In this document: positions 20,420 to 30,235 of the stretch, in pieces
How the letters are laid out: each line of letters opens with the position of its first letter
How positions within the stretch are numbered: the stretch's first letter is position 1
Assembly: GCA_903882525.1 (NCBI GenBank)
Contig: CAIRXI010000145.1
Span: 1-34,139 of the forward strand
Direction: 5' to 3'
DNA from: an uncultured Pseudomonadota bacterium
GTDB lineage: Bacteria > Pseudomonadota > Gammaproteobacteria > Burkholderiales > Methylophilaceae
Length of the DNA: 34,139 nucleotides
Notes under the pieces: model-generated
Databases searched by the model: none
What the model saw: only the letters and a program-made list of their open reading frames with translations
Told to the model about the DNA's origin: nothing
Program-made: the position numbers and the translations under genes

Positions 20420-21118
20420 TTAATTGGCTATTGGCTTAGGTTGTCTAGCACCAAACAGAGCGGAACCTATGCGCACTATGGTAGCACCCTGTTCAATGGC
20501 AATCGGGTAATCCTCTGACATCCCAATCGAAAGCGTATCTAAAGTATAACCTTTAGCCAAAAGATCATCATAACATTGACGGACTTGATGAAATTGCGCG
20601 CGTTGCTTATTTTGCTCTGAGCTAGGTTCTGGAATTGCCATTAATCCACGCAGCCTTAAATGGGGCAACGCTTTAATCGCTGCGGCAAGATCCTCTAACT
20701 CATGAGCAGCTACCCCACCTTTGCTTGCTTCGCTGTCCACATTAATTTGTATGCAGACTTGCAGTGGGGGTAAATCCAGTGGTCGGGCATCATTTAAACG
20801 CTGTGCAATTTTAAGTCTATCTATGCTATGCACCCAAGAAAAATGTTGCGCGATAGGCTGTGTTTTATTACTTTGTATTGGCCCAATAAAATGCCATTCA
20901 ATAGACAAGTCAGTCAATTGGCTTTGCTTTTTTAGCGCTTCTTGTAGATAGTTTTCACCAAAAAAATGCTGCCCGGCATCATAAGCTTGTCGAATAGTCG
21001 CCGCGGTTTGTGTTTTACTCACAGCAAGTAACTGCACTGTTTGCGGGTAGCCCCCACTATTTTTTACTGCTTGAATGTTTGCTAGAATAAGCTGTAGACG
21101 CTCGCTAATTGTATTCAT
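20420..21118 (-). CDS. yggS: YggS/PROSC family PLP homeostasis protein
   Basis: VQLLAVSKTQTAATIRQAYDAGQHFFGENYLQEA, EWHFIGPIQSNKT, LSIGMSEDYPIAIEQGATIVRIGSALFG. Confidence 0.95.
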   Translation of the reverse strand: MNTISERLQLILANIQAVKNSGGYPQTVQLLAVSKTQTAATIRQAYDAGQHFFGENYLQEALKKQSQLTDLSIEWHFIGPIQSNKTQPIAQHFSWVHSIDRLKIAQRLNDARPLDLPPLQVCIQINVDSEASKGGVAAHELEDLAAAIKALPHLRLRGLMAIPEPSSEQNKQRAQFHQVRQCYDDLLAKGYTLDTLSIGMSEDYPIAIEQGATIVRIGSALFGARQPKPIAN

Positions 21119-21202
21119 AATCCATTTGCCTAAATTAAACTATGGTCATTGTTGCTTTGTAAGTGGCTCGCGATAAGCAGTGGTTAGCGGTTGGCCCATT
21201 TT

Positions 21203-21230
21203 GGGTAAGCGGCATGATGCCGCCTTGCCC
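21203..21230 (-). terminator. Hairpin downstream of pyrC' (no clear T tract)
   Basis: GGGTAAGCGGCATGATGCCGCCTTGCCC: GCGGC/GCCGC core extended by GGGTAA/TTGCCC with a one-nt bulge. Confidence 0.4.
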
Positions 21231-21242
21231 CATTTATATTAC

Positions 21243-22517
21243 TTAGATCTGATAGACAATTTGGCCATGTACTAAGGTGGTTCTGACTTTTCCGGCAAGC
21301 TCTAAGCCGGTAAATGGTGTGTTTTTTCCTTGGCTTTTCAAAGTGCTGGCACCCACTTTCCAATACTCCTTCGGATCAAAAATACAGATATCAGCATCGC
21401 TATTAACACTTAAATCGCCGGCATTGATGCCTAAAATTTTTGCGGAAGTTTGCGTTACGTGAGCAAGGGCTCGCACTAAATCTACCTTTTGCTCAGAAGC
21501 CCATTTCAAAGTTAATGTCAGTAATAACTCCAGACCCGTCGAACCAATCTCAGCCTCTGCAAATGGTGCTAATTTTGCATCATCATCAACTGGAGTATGG
21601 TCGGAGCATATCGCATCAATAGTGCCGTCTTTAAGGCCTGCACTTAGGGCCTCTTTGTCACGCTGCGTGCGGAGTGGGGGTTTAAGGTGGCAGTTTGCAT
21701 CAAAGTATGCAATATCATGCTCGGTTAAATGCAAGTGATTGGCACTGACATCGCAACTGATATTCAAGCCATGTTGCTTGGCGGTACGTATCATCGCTAC
21801 GCCTTCAGCCGTAGATAAACGGCTGATATGCACTTTCGCACCCGTTTCCTGAGCAATCCGCAATATGCTCGCCAATGCCAGCACTTCAGCTACGCTAGGG
21901 ATGCCTTTTAAACCCAATCGACTTGCCACTTCACCATCATGGGCAACCCCATCTTTTGCTAGAAACGGTTCTTCTGCATGTAAAAATAGGGTGTGGCCAA
22001 AAGTAGCTGCGTATTCCATGGCGCGCCATAGCACCTGAGTGTCGCTAATCGCAGTGTTGGCTTGTGAAAATCCTACGCAACCAGCCTCGCGGAGTTCGCC
22101 CATTTCTGATAATACCTTGCCTGCTAGTTGGCGGGTGAGTGCCCCCAAAGGGTAAACATGGGCAAGATGCAATTGTTTGGCACGGTGTTTAAGCATTTCT
22201 ACCAAGCCTGGTTCATCTAATACAGGATCGGTGTCTGGTTGGCAGGCGAGGCTAGTGACGCCGCCAGCTACTGCCGCTTGGAGTTCACTCACTAAGCTAG
22301 CTTTATATTCATCACCAGGCTCACGTAATCTTGCTGACAAATCGACCAAACCTGGGCATACAATTAAGTCTTTTGCATCAATGGTTTGATTGGCGACAAA
22401 GTCTGTTGGGGTTTTGCCAATTGCTACAATCTTGCCTGCAGCAATAAATAAATCTAGCTTGGCATCAATGTTGTTTTTAGGGTCAATGAGCCGACCATTT
22501 TTAATATGTATTTTCAT
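21243..22517 (-). CDS. pyrC: Dihydroorotase-like protein, PyrC'/PyrX type (probably non-catalytic)
   Basis: Amidohydrolase family, 424 aa, 4-nt overlap with pyrB; the canonical D-x-H-x-H-LREPG reads [13 protein letters not shown]. Confidence 0.9.
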   Translation of the reverse strand: MKIHIKNGRLIDPKNNIDAKLDLFIAAGKIVAIGKTPTDFVANQTIDAKDLIVCPGLVDLSARLREPGDEYKASLVSELQAAVAGGVTSLACQPDTDPVLDEPGLVEMLKHRAKQLHLAHVYPLGALTRQLAGKVLSEMGELREAGCVGFSQANTAISDTQVLWRAMEYAATFGHTLFLHAEEPFLAKDGVAHDGEVASRLGLKGIPSVAEVLALASILRIAQETGAKVHISRLSTAEGVAMIRTAKQHGLNISCDVSANHLHLTEHDIAYFDANCHLKPPLRTQRDKEALSAGLKDGTIDAICSDHTPVDDDAKLAPFAEAEIGSTGLELLLTLTLKWASEQKVDLVRALAHVTQTSAKILGINAGDLSVNSDADICIFDPKEYWKVGASTLKSQGKNTPFTGLELAGKVRTTLVHGQIVYQI

Positions 22518-23482
22518 GATTGTGTCCCGCCGCTTTGACCCCCAGCCAACATGGCCATTACCGCCATGCGCACTGCGATTCCGTAAGTTACTTGTGGCAG
22601 TATGACCGATTGCGCCCCATCCGCTACGCTAGAGTCAATTTCCACTCCGCGGTTCATGGGTCCTGGGTGCAATACAATGGCATCTGGCTTAGCTAAGCGT
22701 AGTTTTTCTTGAGTTAGGCCGTAGGTTTTAAAATACTCCTGCGCACTAGGGAGCATAGCGCCACTCATACGCTCGTTTTGTAGGCGCAACATCATCACGA
22801 CATCCACATCTTTTAATCCCGCTTTCATGTCATGGTAAACATGCACGCCTAATTTTTCCACTTGTGCTGGGAGTAGAGTTTTCGGTGCAATCACACGCAC
22901 TTCAGGTACGCCTAATGAAGTCAGCGCATGAATCTCTGAACGCGCTACTCGCGAATGCAGAATGTCGCCGACGATGGCTACTCTTAAGTTATGTAAATCT
23001 GGCTTGTACTTACGTATGGTAAATACATCAAGGAGACCTTGTGTCGGATGAGAATGGCGACCATCACCCGCATTAATGACGTGGATATGTGGTGGTACAT
23101 GCTTGGCAATAAAGTGAGCGGCACCTGATTGAGAGTGGCGCACTACAAACATATCAGCGTGCATAGCGATTAGATTATCCACGGTATCTAATATGGTTTC
23201 CCCTTTAGATTGCGAGGAAGAATTCACATTTAAGCTAATGACGTCCGCCGACAGTCGTTTAGCTGCAATTTCAAACGTAGTGCGCGTTCGCGTACTGTTT
23301 TCAAAAAAGAGGTTGCACACGGTTTTCCCGCGTAACAAAGGCACTTTTTTAACTTCTCGCTCAGCCACACCGACAAATGATTCAGCGGTGTCTAGAATTT
23401 GGTTGAGTATCTTTTTCGGCAAGCCTTCAATCGACAGTAGGTGTCGTAAGCGTCCGTCTTGATCTAGTTGCGGATTATTCAT
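22514..23482 (-). CDS. pyrB: Aspartate carbamoyltransferase catalytic subunit
   Basis: [60 protein letters not shown]. Confidence 0.97.
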   Translation of the reverse strand: MNNPQLDQDGRLRHLLSIEGLPKKILNQILDTAESFVGVAEREVKKVPLLRGKTVCNLFFENSTRTRTTFEIAAKRLSADVISLNVNSSSQSKGETILDTVDNLIAMHADMFVVRHSQSGAAHFIAKHVPPHIHVINAGDGRHSHPTQGLLDVFTIRKYKPDLHNLRVAIVGDILHSRVARSEIHALTSLGVPEVRVIAPKTLLPAQVEKLGVHVYHDMKAGLKDVDVVMMLRLQNERMSGAMLPSAQEYFKTYGLTQEKLRLAKPDAIVLHPGPMNRGVEIDSSVADGAQSVILPQVTYGIAVRMAVMAMLAGGQSGGTQS

Positions 23483-24044
23483 GCGAGTCTGTTTTTATTG
23501 TGGATGAAGGGGTGCTGCTTAAGCTGGGTTGTAATGCTAAATACAATGTACCGTTGCTATGTTGAAGTAGTTGCAGGTTCTGTTCTGCATCTAAAGGCAC
23601 GTCTATGCCTACAATTTGTGGCGCGATTGGCAATTCACGTCCGCCGCGATTGACCAGAGCCACTAAGGTAATGCTGGCGGGGCGTCCGTAGTCAAATAGT
23701 TCATTCATGGCTGCGCGCGTAGTGCGACCGGTGTAAAACACATCATCAATTAAAATGATATGTTTATTATCTACATCAAACGGAATTTGGCTGGGCCGAG
23801 TTTCAGACTTTAAGCCACGTTGTGCAAAGTCATCGCGATAGAAGGAGACATCTAAAGTGCCATGTTCTATTGCGTGCGTGCTGATGCTATCAGCGAGCAA
23901 TACTAAGAGCCTATGCATTAACCAAGCGCCACCGCTTTGTATGCCCACCAACGCTGTGTTTGCTTGTAATAGCGGCTCAATCTTTTGTGCTAAGTCATTA
24001 AGCAGTTGCTCTGCGTTGGGTAATTTAATGTCTGCTGCGCTCAT
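23475..24044 (-). CDS. pyrR: PyrR bifunctional pyr operon regulator / uracil phosphoribosyltransferase family
   Basis: [53 protein letters not shown]-binding motif. Confidence 0.94.
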   Translation of the reverse strand: MSAADIKLPNAEQLLNDLAQKIEPLLQANTALVGIQSGGAWLMHRLLVLLADSISTHAIEHGTLDVSFYRDDFAQRGLKSETRPSQIPFDVDNKHIILIDDVFYTGRTTRAAMNELFDYGRPASITLVALVNRGGRELPIAPQIVGIDVPLDAEQNLQLLQHSNGTLYLALQPSLSSTPSSTIKTDSHE

Positions 24045-24063
24045 TAGGCCTCACTCGTATTGT

Positions 24064-24552
24064 TCATAGGCTATCAAAATAGCTTTGTAGTATGGTTTGC
24101 GCTGCCACTTGATCAAGCATGACTTTTTGCGCACGGCCTTTAATGCCGCTTTGATTTAACATGGAACTAGCTTCTACTGAGCTATATCGCTCATCAATGA
24201 GCAGTACAGGAATATTGAAGCGACCATTTAAACGCCGTGCAAATTTTTTGCATAACTGACTCACATTGGTTTCTGTGCCGTCTAGGCTTAACGGCAGACC
24301 GACTACCAGTAATTTTGGCTGCCACTCTTGTACTAGTTGACTAATGATGGTGAAGCGTATGTCATTACTCTCGTTATCTATAGTGGTGAGCGGATTGGCG
24401 TTTGCCAGCAAATGCTCCCCGACTGCGACGCCTATGCGTTGCTCTCCAAAATCAAAACATAAGACCGTGCTTTTAAGTACGACTTCGGCCAGATAAACTT
24501 TTTCATTGTCGATTAGCTGACCATGGGCACTTAGTGTTTGAAGTGCTTGCAC
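24064..24552 (-). CDS. ruvX: Putative pre-16S rRNA nuclease / Holliday junction resolvase-like RuvX (YqgF); GTG start
   Basis: VLCFDFGEQRIGVAVGEHLLANANPLTTI, LLVVGLPLSLDGTET, VLLIDERYSSVEA. Confidence 0.93.
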   Translation of the reverse strand: MQALQTLSAHGQLIDNEKVYLAEVVLKSTVLCFDFGEQRIGVAVGEHLLANANPLTTIDNESNDIRFTIISQLVQEWQPKLLVVGLPLSLDGTETNVSQLCKKFARRLNGRFNIPVLLIDERYSSVEASSMLNQSGIKGRAQKVMLDQVAAQTILQSYFDSL

Positions 24553-25127
24553 TAGGCGTGGCCTGCCACATCGGACAGCATCGCAGGATCAACCCCAAGC
24601 AAGGCTAAGGTGACATTGAGCTTATCGTCATCTGCAGTGTCGTACAAAATTTTATGCAGCGTTTCTACATCTTTGGCCTGCACCGTTAGCCAGGAGTTGG
24701 CGGCAATCTCTTGTTCCAGTTGCCCGGGCGTCCAGCCTGCATAACCCAGTGTGAGCAACATTTTTTCCGGACCGACGCCAATGGCGACCGACTCCAAAAT
24801 ATCTTTAGATGTGGTGAGTGCGGTATTTTCGGCAATGGTAATGGTGCTATCCCATTCACCTGCCGGTTGATGCAAGACAAAGCCACGTTCAGGCTGCACT
24901 GGACCGCCATACATCACATATTTATGCGCGACAATGCTGTCGTGTAGTTCAACTTTTATTTTTTCAAATAATGTTTCGTAGGTGATGTCGGTCGGGCGAT
25001 TGATCATCACGCCCATTGCGCCGTCTTGGTTGTGTGTGCAGATGAAAGTGACTGATTTTGAAAAATAAGGGTCAGTCAATGCAGGCATTGCGATAAGAAA
25101 GTGACCGGTAAGATTGATGTTTTCCAA
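24552..25127 (-). CDS. yqgE: YqgE/AlgH family protein (UPF0301)
   Basis: LTGHFLIAMPALTDPYFSKSVTFICTHNQDGAMGVMINRPTD, VMYGGPVQPERGFVLH, LTLGYAGWTPGQLEQEIAANSWL. Confidence 0.95.
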   Translation of the reverse strand: MENINLTGHFLIAMPALTDPYFSKSVTFICTHNQDGAMGVMINRPTDITYETLFEKIKVELHDSIVAHKYVMYGGPVQPERGFVLHQPAGEWDSTITIAENTALTTSKDILESVAIGVGPEKMLLTLGYAGWTPGQLEQEIAANSWLTVQAKDVETLHKILYDTADDDKLNVTLALLGVDPAMLSDVAGHA

Positions 25128-25170
25128 TGGGCGTTATTCTATCATAGTGATTTGATTAATATAGCTAAAA

Positions 25171-26295
25171 TCAAGCATTTTTATCTGCCCCTAAATAGCC
25201 GGTTACTTCCAAGCCAAATCCAGCCATGCTTGGCATTTTGCGAGGTGTCGCAAGTAATTTCATTTTACCTACACCGCAATCTAATAAAATTTGTGAACCT
25301 ATGCCGTAAGTGCGTAGCTCTTGATTGATCCGTACCGCTTGATCAGCACCTTTAATACGCTCTACTAACATTTCGCTGGTTTCCTGTTGATGCAATAACA
25401 CCATCACGCCGACATCAGCATTCGCAATCATTTGCATTGCATTTAAAGTGTTCCAGCTATGACTGCAGCTACTCGCGTCAAGCAAGTCAAATATAGATAA
25501 GGGCTCATGGACGCGCACCAGCACTTCTTTTTCAGGAGTTGGTGTCCCTTTGATTAAGGCTAAATGGGTTTGTTTAGCAATTTTGTCGGTGTAAGCGATT
25601 AGCTTCATCTCGCCATAAGGGGTTTGCACCATTCGTTCCGCAGCGCGCTCAATCAAGCTTTCGTTTTGCGCACGATACTGAATTAAATCAGCAATAGTCC
25701 CAATTTTAAGTTGATGCTCAGCGGCAAATAGCATGAGGTCAGGAAGGCGCGCCATATTGCCATCATCTTTTAAAATCTCACAAATTACACTAGCAGGTTC
25801 TAGTCCAGCCAAGTAAGCCAAGTCGCAGCCAGCTTCCGTATGGCCAGCCCGAACGAGTACGCCACCATCCATCGCCGCTAATGGGAATATATGACCAGGG
25901 CTGACGATGTCTTGCGATTGTGCGTTTTTGGCCACAGCGGCTTGTACGGTGCGAGCGCGATCTGCTGCTGAAATGCCTGTAGTCACCCCTTCAGCGGCTT
26001 CAATCGATACAGTAAAGTTAGTGCCCATACGAGCGCCATTTTTTTGTACCATTTTGGTTAAGTTAAGTTGGTGGCAGCGTGCTTCAGTCAGCGTGAGACA
26101 AATCAGTCCGCGCCCGAATTTCGCCATAAAGTTGATATGTTCTGCGGTTGCAAATTCGGCAGCTAAAACTAAATCACCTTCATTTTCTCTATGCTCATCA
26201 TCCACCAATACCACCATATGGCCGCGTTTAATTTCTGCAATAATTTCTGCAGCGGGGCTAATGGTGGGTTCAGTATGTGTTGTGCTTATATTCAT
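25171..26295 (-). CDS. ribB: 3,4-dihydroxy-2-butanone-4-phosphate synthase with C-terminal degenerate GTP cyclohydrolase II-like domain (RibBX type)
   Basis: VVLVDDEHRENEGDLVLAAEFAT, FGRGLICL, GHTEAGCDLAYLAGLEPASVICEIL (RibB). C-terminal half aligns to RibA but lacks key motifs. Start set to MNISTTHTEP (26295), leaving no overlap with ribE. Confidence 0.93.
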   Translation of the reverse strand: MNISTTHTEPTISPAAEIIAEIKRGHMVVLVDDEHRENEGDLVLAAEFATAEHINFMAKFGRGLICLTLTEARCHQLNLTKMVQKNGARMGTNFTVSIEAAEGVTTGISAADRARTVQAAVAKNAQSQDIVSPGHIFPLAAMDGGVLVRAGHTEAGCDLAYLAGLEPASVICEILKDDGNMARLPDLMLFAAEHQLKIGTIADLIQYRAQNESLIERAAERMVQTPYGEMKLIAYTDKIAKQTHLALIKGTPTPEKEVLVRVHEPLSIFDLLDASSCSHSWNTLNAMQMIANADVGVMVLLHQQETSEMLVERIKGADQAVRINQELRTYGIGSQILLDCGVGKMKLLATPRKMPSMAGFGLEVTGYLGADKNA

Positions 26296-26321
26296 GTTGT
26301 GCCAATTAATCTTTCTTATTC

Positions 26322-26933
26322 TTACTTCGGATTGTCTGTCGCCCATTCAGTCATACGCTCTACATAGCGGGCAATCTGGTCAATTTCTAAATTAACACGA
26401 CTGCCAACCACTAGAAATTGCAGATTAGTATGGCTTAGGGTATGTGGGATTAAATTCATCGTAAACACATTGCCACTGACCGTATTCACGGTCAGGCTGA
26501 CGCCGTTGACGCAAATTGAACCTTTGGCTGCAATGTATTTAGAGATTGCTCGTGGCGCTTCTAATGTCAGTTTCCAGCAGTCGCCAAGTTGTTCAAACTG
26601 CAGCACTGTTGCAATGCCATCAACATGGCCACTGACTAGATGGCCGCCAAGGCGGTCGCTGAGTCTTAAGGCTTTTTCAAGGTTAACAGCGTGCTCTATA
26701 TTCTCTGGCCCTAAGCCGGTAGTTACAGACAATGTTTCTTTAGAAACATGCGCCTCAAAATGCTGGGCGCTGAAGTTGACTGCGGTTAGGCAGACGCCAT
26801 TGACCGCAATGCTGTCACCTATATTGACATCTTGCATATCTAAATCATCGCAGTTGATGCGCAACTTAACGTCATCATCAGCGGTTGTCGCGCTTTGGAT
26901 TGAACCTACTGCTTGTATGATGCCTGTAAACAT
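26322..26933 (-). CDS. ribE: Riboflavin synthase alpha subunit
   Basis: MFTGIIQAVGSI, GDSIAVNGVCLTAV, GGHLVSGHVDGIATV, KGSICVNGVSLTVN. Confidence 0.96.
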   Translation of the reverse strand: MFTGIIQAVGSIQSATTADDDVKLRINCDDLDMQDVNIGDSIAVNGVCLTAVNFSAQHFEAHVSKETLSVTTGLGPENIEHAVNLEKALRLSDRLGGHLVSGHVDGIATVLQFEQLGDCWKLTLEAPRAISKYIAAKGSICVNGVSLTVNTVSGNVFTMNLIPHTLSHTNLQFLVVGSRVNLEIDQIARYVERMTEWATDNPK

Positions 26934-27004
26934 GCCGAGATTTTATCAGAGTTGGCGTGCAATATGTTTCTTATGCACGCCTTAAGGCTGTTAGAATTTG
27001 TCTT

Positions 27005-28291
27005 ATGTTCACCAATATAAAATCATTCGTAACAAAATTAGCCGCATTTGAATTGTTTGTCGGTATGCGCTATACCCGCGCTAAACGCAAAAATCACTTC
27101 ATTTCGTTTATTTCCCTCACCAGCATGATTGGCATTGCACTTGGTGTAGCGGCGCTTATTGTGGTGCTGTCGGTGATGAATGGTTTCCAAAAAGAGTTAC
27201 GTACGCGTATTTTGGGCGTGGCCTCGCATTTGGAAATCACCTCTAGCAACAATCAGCTAGACGACTGGCAGTCGGTTGCCGTGATTGCCGCTAAGCATCC
27301 GCACGTTTTGGCAGGCGCCCCTTATATCACCGCGCAGGGTATGTTGAGTTATGGTCAAGGCGTACAGGGCGCGATTATTCGTGGAGTGCTCCCTAATGCC
27401 GAAGATAAAGTGGCAGACTTAGGTCGCCATATGAAAGTTGGCAGTTTAGATAACCTACGTGCGGGTGAGTTCGGGATTATTTTAGGCGCTGATTTGGCGC
27501 AGGCTTTGGGCGCACAAATAGGGGATAAAGTGGTGGTGATGGCACCGCAAGGTCAGTTTACGCCAACAGGTGTAGTGCCGCGGCTGAAGCAATTTACATT
27601 AGTGGGTTTATTCCAAATTGGTATGTATGAATATGATGCTGGACTAGCGCTAATCCATATCGATGATGCTGCTAAGTTGTACCGTATGGAAAATAAAGTT
27701 TCAGGATTGCGTCTCAAGTTAGACGATTTATTCGATGCACCCGGCATTGCAACCTCGCTTAATGCCCAGTTGAATCGTTATGGAAGCGCATTTTATGTAA
27801 GCGACTGGACCCAACAGCATGCCAATTTCTTTCGTGCGGTGCAAATGGAAAAGCGCGTGATGTTTATTATTCTTACGTTAATTGTTGCAGTGGCCGCTTT
27901 TAATATTGTATCCACGCTAGTGATGGCGGTGACAGATAAGCGCGCTGACATTGCTATTATGCGCACTCTAGGCGCGAGCCCGATGAGTATCATGCTGATC
28001 TTTATCGTCCAAGGCGCCTTGATAGGGGTTATCGGCACGTTAGTTGGGGCAGTGTTTGGCATTGTAATTGCACTTAATATCAGCACTATTATTCCGTTTA
28101 TTGAACATGTATTGCACGTACAGTTTTTAGCCAAAGATGTTTACTACATCAGTGACTTGCCTTCAGACTTAATCTGGTCTGATGTGATTACTATTGTGCT
28201 GATGTCATTTGTATTAAGCCTGCTAGCCACTTTATATCCAAGTTGGAAAGCCAGTAAAATTAATCCAGCTGAGGCTCTGCGTTATGAGTAG
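27005..28291 (+). CDS. lolC: Lipoprotein-releasing ABC transporter permease (LolC/LolE/LolF family)
   Basis: [64 protein letters not shown]; start at MFTNIKS preferred over 26957. Confidence 0.95.
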   Translation: MFTNIKSFVTKLAAFELFVGMRYTRAKRKNHFISFISLTSMIGIALGVAALIVVLSVMNGFQKELRTRILGVASHLEITSSNNQLDDWQSVAVIAAKHPHVLAGAPYITAQGMLSYGQGVQGAIIRGVLPNAEDKVADLGRHMKVGSLDNLRAGEFGIILGADLAQALGAQIGDKVVVMAPQGQFTPTGVVPRLKQFTLVGLFQIGMYEYDAGLALIHIDDAAKLYRMENKVSGLRLKLDDLFDAPGIATSLNAQLNRYGSAFYVSDWTQQHANFFRAVQMEKRVMFIILTLIVAVAAFNIVSTLVMAVTDKRADIAIMRTLGASPMSIMLIFIVQGALIGVIGTLVGAVFGIVIALNISTIIPFIEHVLHVQFLAKDVYYISDLPSDLIWSDVITIVLMSFVLSLLATLYPSWKASKINPAEALRYE

Positions 28292-28970
28292 TTTAGACAC
28301 GACGAGCATTGTCGCATGCAGAGCCTTGCATAAAACCTACCATGGTCTAGAAGTAGCCGTGCTTAACGGCATAGATTTAAGTGTGGGCGTTGGTGAGCAA
28401 GTGGCTATTGTGGGCACTTCTGGCTCTGGAAAAAGTACACTATTACATTTACTGGGGGGGTTGGATGCCCCTACTAGTGGTGAAGTGGCTATATGCGATC
28501 AAAATTTAGTCACATTAAGCGAAAGCAAAAAGGGCCTATTGCGCAATCAGTCGCTAGGCTTTGTTTACCAGTTTCACCATTTGCTCCCAGAATTTACTGC
28601 GCTAGAAAACGTAGCAATGCCATTATTAATTAGACGTATGCCGCGTGAACAGGCGCTCAGATTAGCTGCCGAAACGCTTAATAAGGTTGGGTTGCAACAT
28701 AGATTGCAACATATGCCTGGTGAATTGTCCGGCGGTGAGCGCCAGCGAGCGGCGGTAGCAAGGGCTTTAGTGACGCAGCCCCAATGTATTTTGGCGGATG
28801 AGCCTACCGGCAACCTTGATCGGCATACAGCGCATGCGGTGTTCGATTTGTTGTTGGAAATGAATCAAAGCCACAATTTAAGCTTGGTGGTGGTGACGCA
28901 TGATTTAGAACTTGCACAGAAAATGCAGCGTCAATATAAGTTGGTTGACGGGCGTTTGCAGTCATTGTAA
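28284..28970 (+). CDS. lolD: Lipoprotein-releasing system ATP-binding protein
   Basis: Walker [45 protein letters not shown]; overlaps lolC by 8 nt. Confidence 0.96.
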   Translation: MSSLDTTSIVACRALHKTYHGLEVAVLNGIDLSVGVGEQVAIVGTSGSGKSTLLHLLGGLDAPTSGEVAICDQNLVTLSESKKGLLRNQSLGFVYQFHHLLPEFTALENVAMPLLIRRMPREQALRLAAETLNKVGLQHRLQHMPGELSGGERQRAAVARALVTQPQCILADEPTGNLDRHTAHAVFDLLLEMNQSHNLSLVVVTHDLELAQKMQRQYKLVDGRLQSL

Positions 28971-29143
28971 TGGACAATGTTCAGTAGAGTGTTTACTTGG
29001 CCTATGGTTGAGTAACTTAGGAAATCAAATCCACTTCAAGCTTGCCGAAAAGCACACTAACAGCTAAAGTAGCGCAGGGATGAGTTCTATCCAATACATG
29101 AAGATTTTTTTAAGTTTTTATTTGAATTTTAGGGAGTTGCACC

Positions 29144-29749
29144 GTGTGGCAAATTATTTTAGCGGCAGGTTGGCCAATTTGGCCACTCATCTTTGCATCA
29201 GTAGTGGCGTTAGCAATTATAGGTGAACGTTTTTTTGCGTTACGTGAAAGCACGGTAGCACCTAAGAATTTATTGCCAGAAGTTCAAACTTGGCTAGCCA
29301 AGGGTGGTATTACTAAGGAAACGATTGCCCGTTTAGAGCAACATTCTCTATTGGGTCAATTGTTTGCTAGCGCGCTAGCAAACTCCAAGAACTCACGTGA
29401 AATTACCAAAGAAGCGATTGAGGAAACTGGACGTGCCGTAGATCATCAGTTAGGAAAATATCTTTCTACTCTGGGATCAATCGCTACTGTAGCCCCTCTA
29501 TTAGGTTTGCTAGGTACGGTGATTGGTATGGTTGAATTGTTTGGGGCATTTACCAGTACCGGTCACGACGTAGCGCAATTTGCGCGCGGTATCTCTGTGG
29601 CTTTGTACAACACGGCTGCCGGCATTGTGGTGGCCGTGCCAGCTATGCTGACCTATCGTTATTTCCGCGCAAAAGTTGATAGTTTGCTAGTAGATATGGA
29701 GCAGCAAGCCATTAAACTGGTCGAAATTATTCACGGCGAACGTAAGTAA
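29144..29749 (+). CDS. exbB: MotA/TolQ/ExbB proton channel family protein (GTG start)
   Basis: IATVAPLLGLLGTVIGMVELFGAF motif, three hydrophobic segments, followed by exbD. Confidence 0.93.
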   Translation: MWQIILAAGWPIWPLIFASVVALAIIGERFFALRESTVAPKNLLPEVQTWLAKGGITKETIARLEQHSLLGQLFASALANSKNSREITKEAIEETGRAVDHQLGKYLSTLGSIATVAPLLGLLGTVIGMVELFGAFTSTGHDVAQFARGISVALYNTAAGIVVAVPAMLTYRYFRAKVDSLLVDMEQQAIKLVEIIHGERK

Positions 29750-29774
29750 CTCGTTTTAGATGGAAGGAATAGCT

Positions 29775-30197
29775 ATGAATTTACAGCGTGGCAAGCGTCA
29801 TGAAGATCTTGAGATGAACCTCGTGCCACTGATCGACGTATTGTTGGTCATTATTATTTTCTTGGTAGTGAGTACTACTTTCTCGCGTACTAGTGAACTG
29901 CAAATTAATTTACCAACGGCTGAAGCTAATGCGCCGCAAGAAAAGCCATTGACCATAGAAGTTGGTATTGATGCTAGCGGTAAATATGTGATTAACCATA
30001 AAGCCATGACTGACACTTCAGTGACTGCGATTGCAGCAGCGCTCCAAGCGGCCGCTAATAGCGAAAAAGAGCCTACGGTGATTATTAATGCCGATGCAAA
30101 AACCACGCATCAATCGGTAATTAATGTAATGGAAGCCTCTCGCGTTGCGGGTTACACCCATATTACCTTTGCCACTCAAGCTAAAGCGGGTTCTTAA
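29775..30197 (+). CDS. exbD: Biopolymer transport protein ExbD/TolR
   Basis: EMNLVPLIDVLLVIIIFLVVSTTF; start at MNLQRGKR (29775) has SD GGAAGGA at 29762-29768. Confidence 0.94.
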   Translation: MNLQRGKRHEDLEMNLVPLIDVLLVIIIFLVVSTTFSRTSELQINLPTAEANAPQEKPLTIEVGIDASGKYVINHKAMTDTSVTAIAAALQAAANSEKEPTVIINADAKTTHQSVINVMEASRVAGYTHITFATQAKAGS

Positions 30198-30235
30198 ATT
30201 TCTAATTTTCTGACCACTACGTATCGACGTTAGTT

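Noticed and set aside
25907-26395. 162-aa plus-strand ORF
   Set aside because: Antisense to ribBX and ribE coding sequence, low-complexity composition typical of shadow ORFs.
26470-26985. 171-aa plus-strand ORF
   Set aside because: Lies antisense across ribE, Ser/Thr/Pro/Leu-rich translation with no recognisable motif; shadow ORF of a conserved gene.
26957-27004. Upstream start of lolC (MQYVSYARLKAVRICL...)
   Set aside because: Conserved family N-terminus fits better with ATG at 27005.
26934-27004. FMN riboswitch upstream of ribE
   Set aside because: The gap to the divergent lolC is only ~70 bp, too short, and no RFN-element conserved segments are visible.
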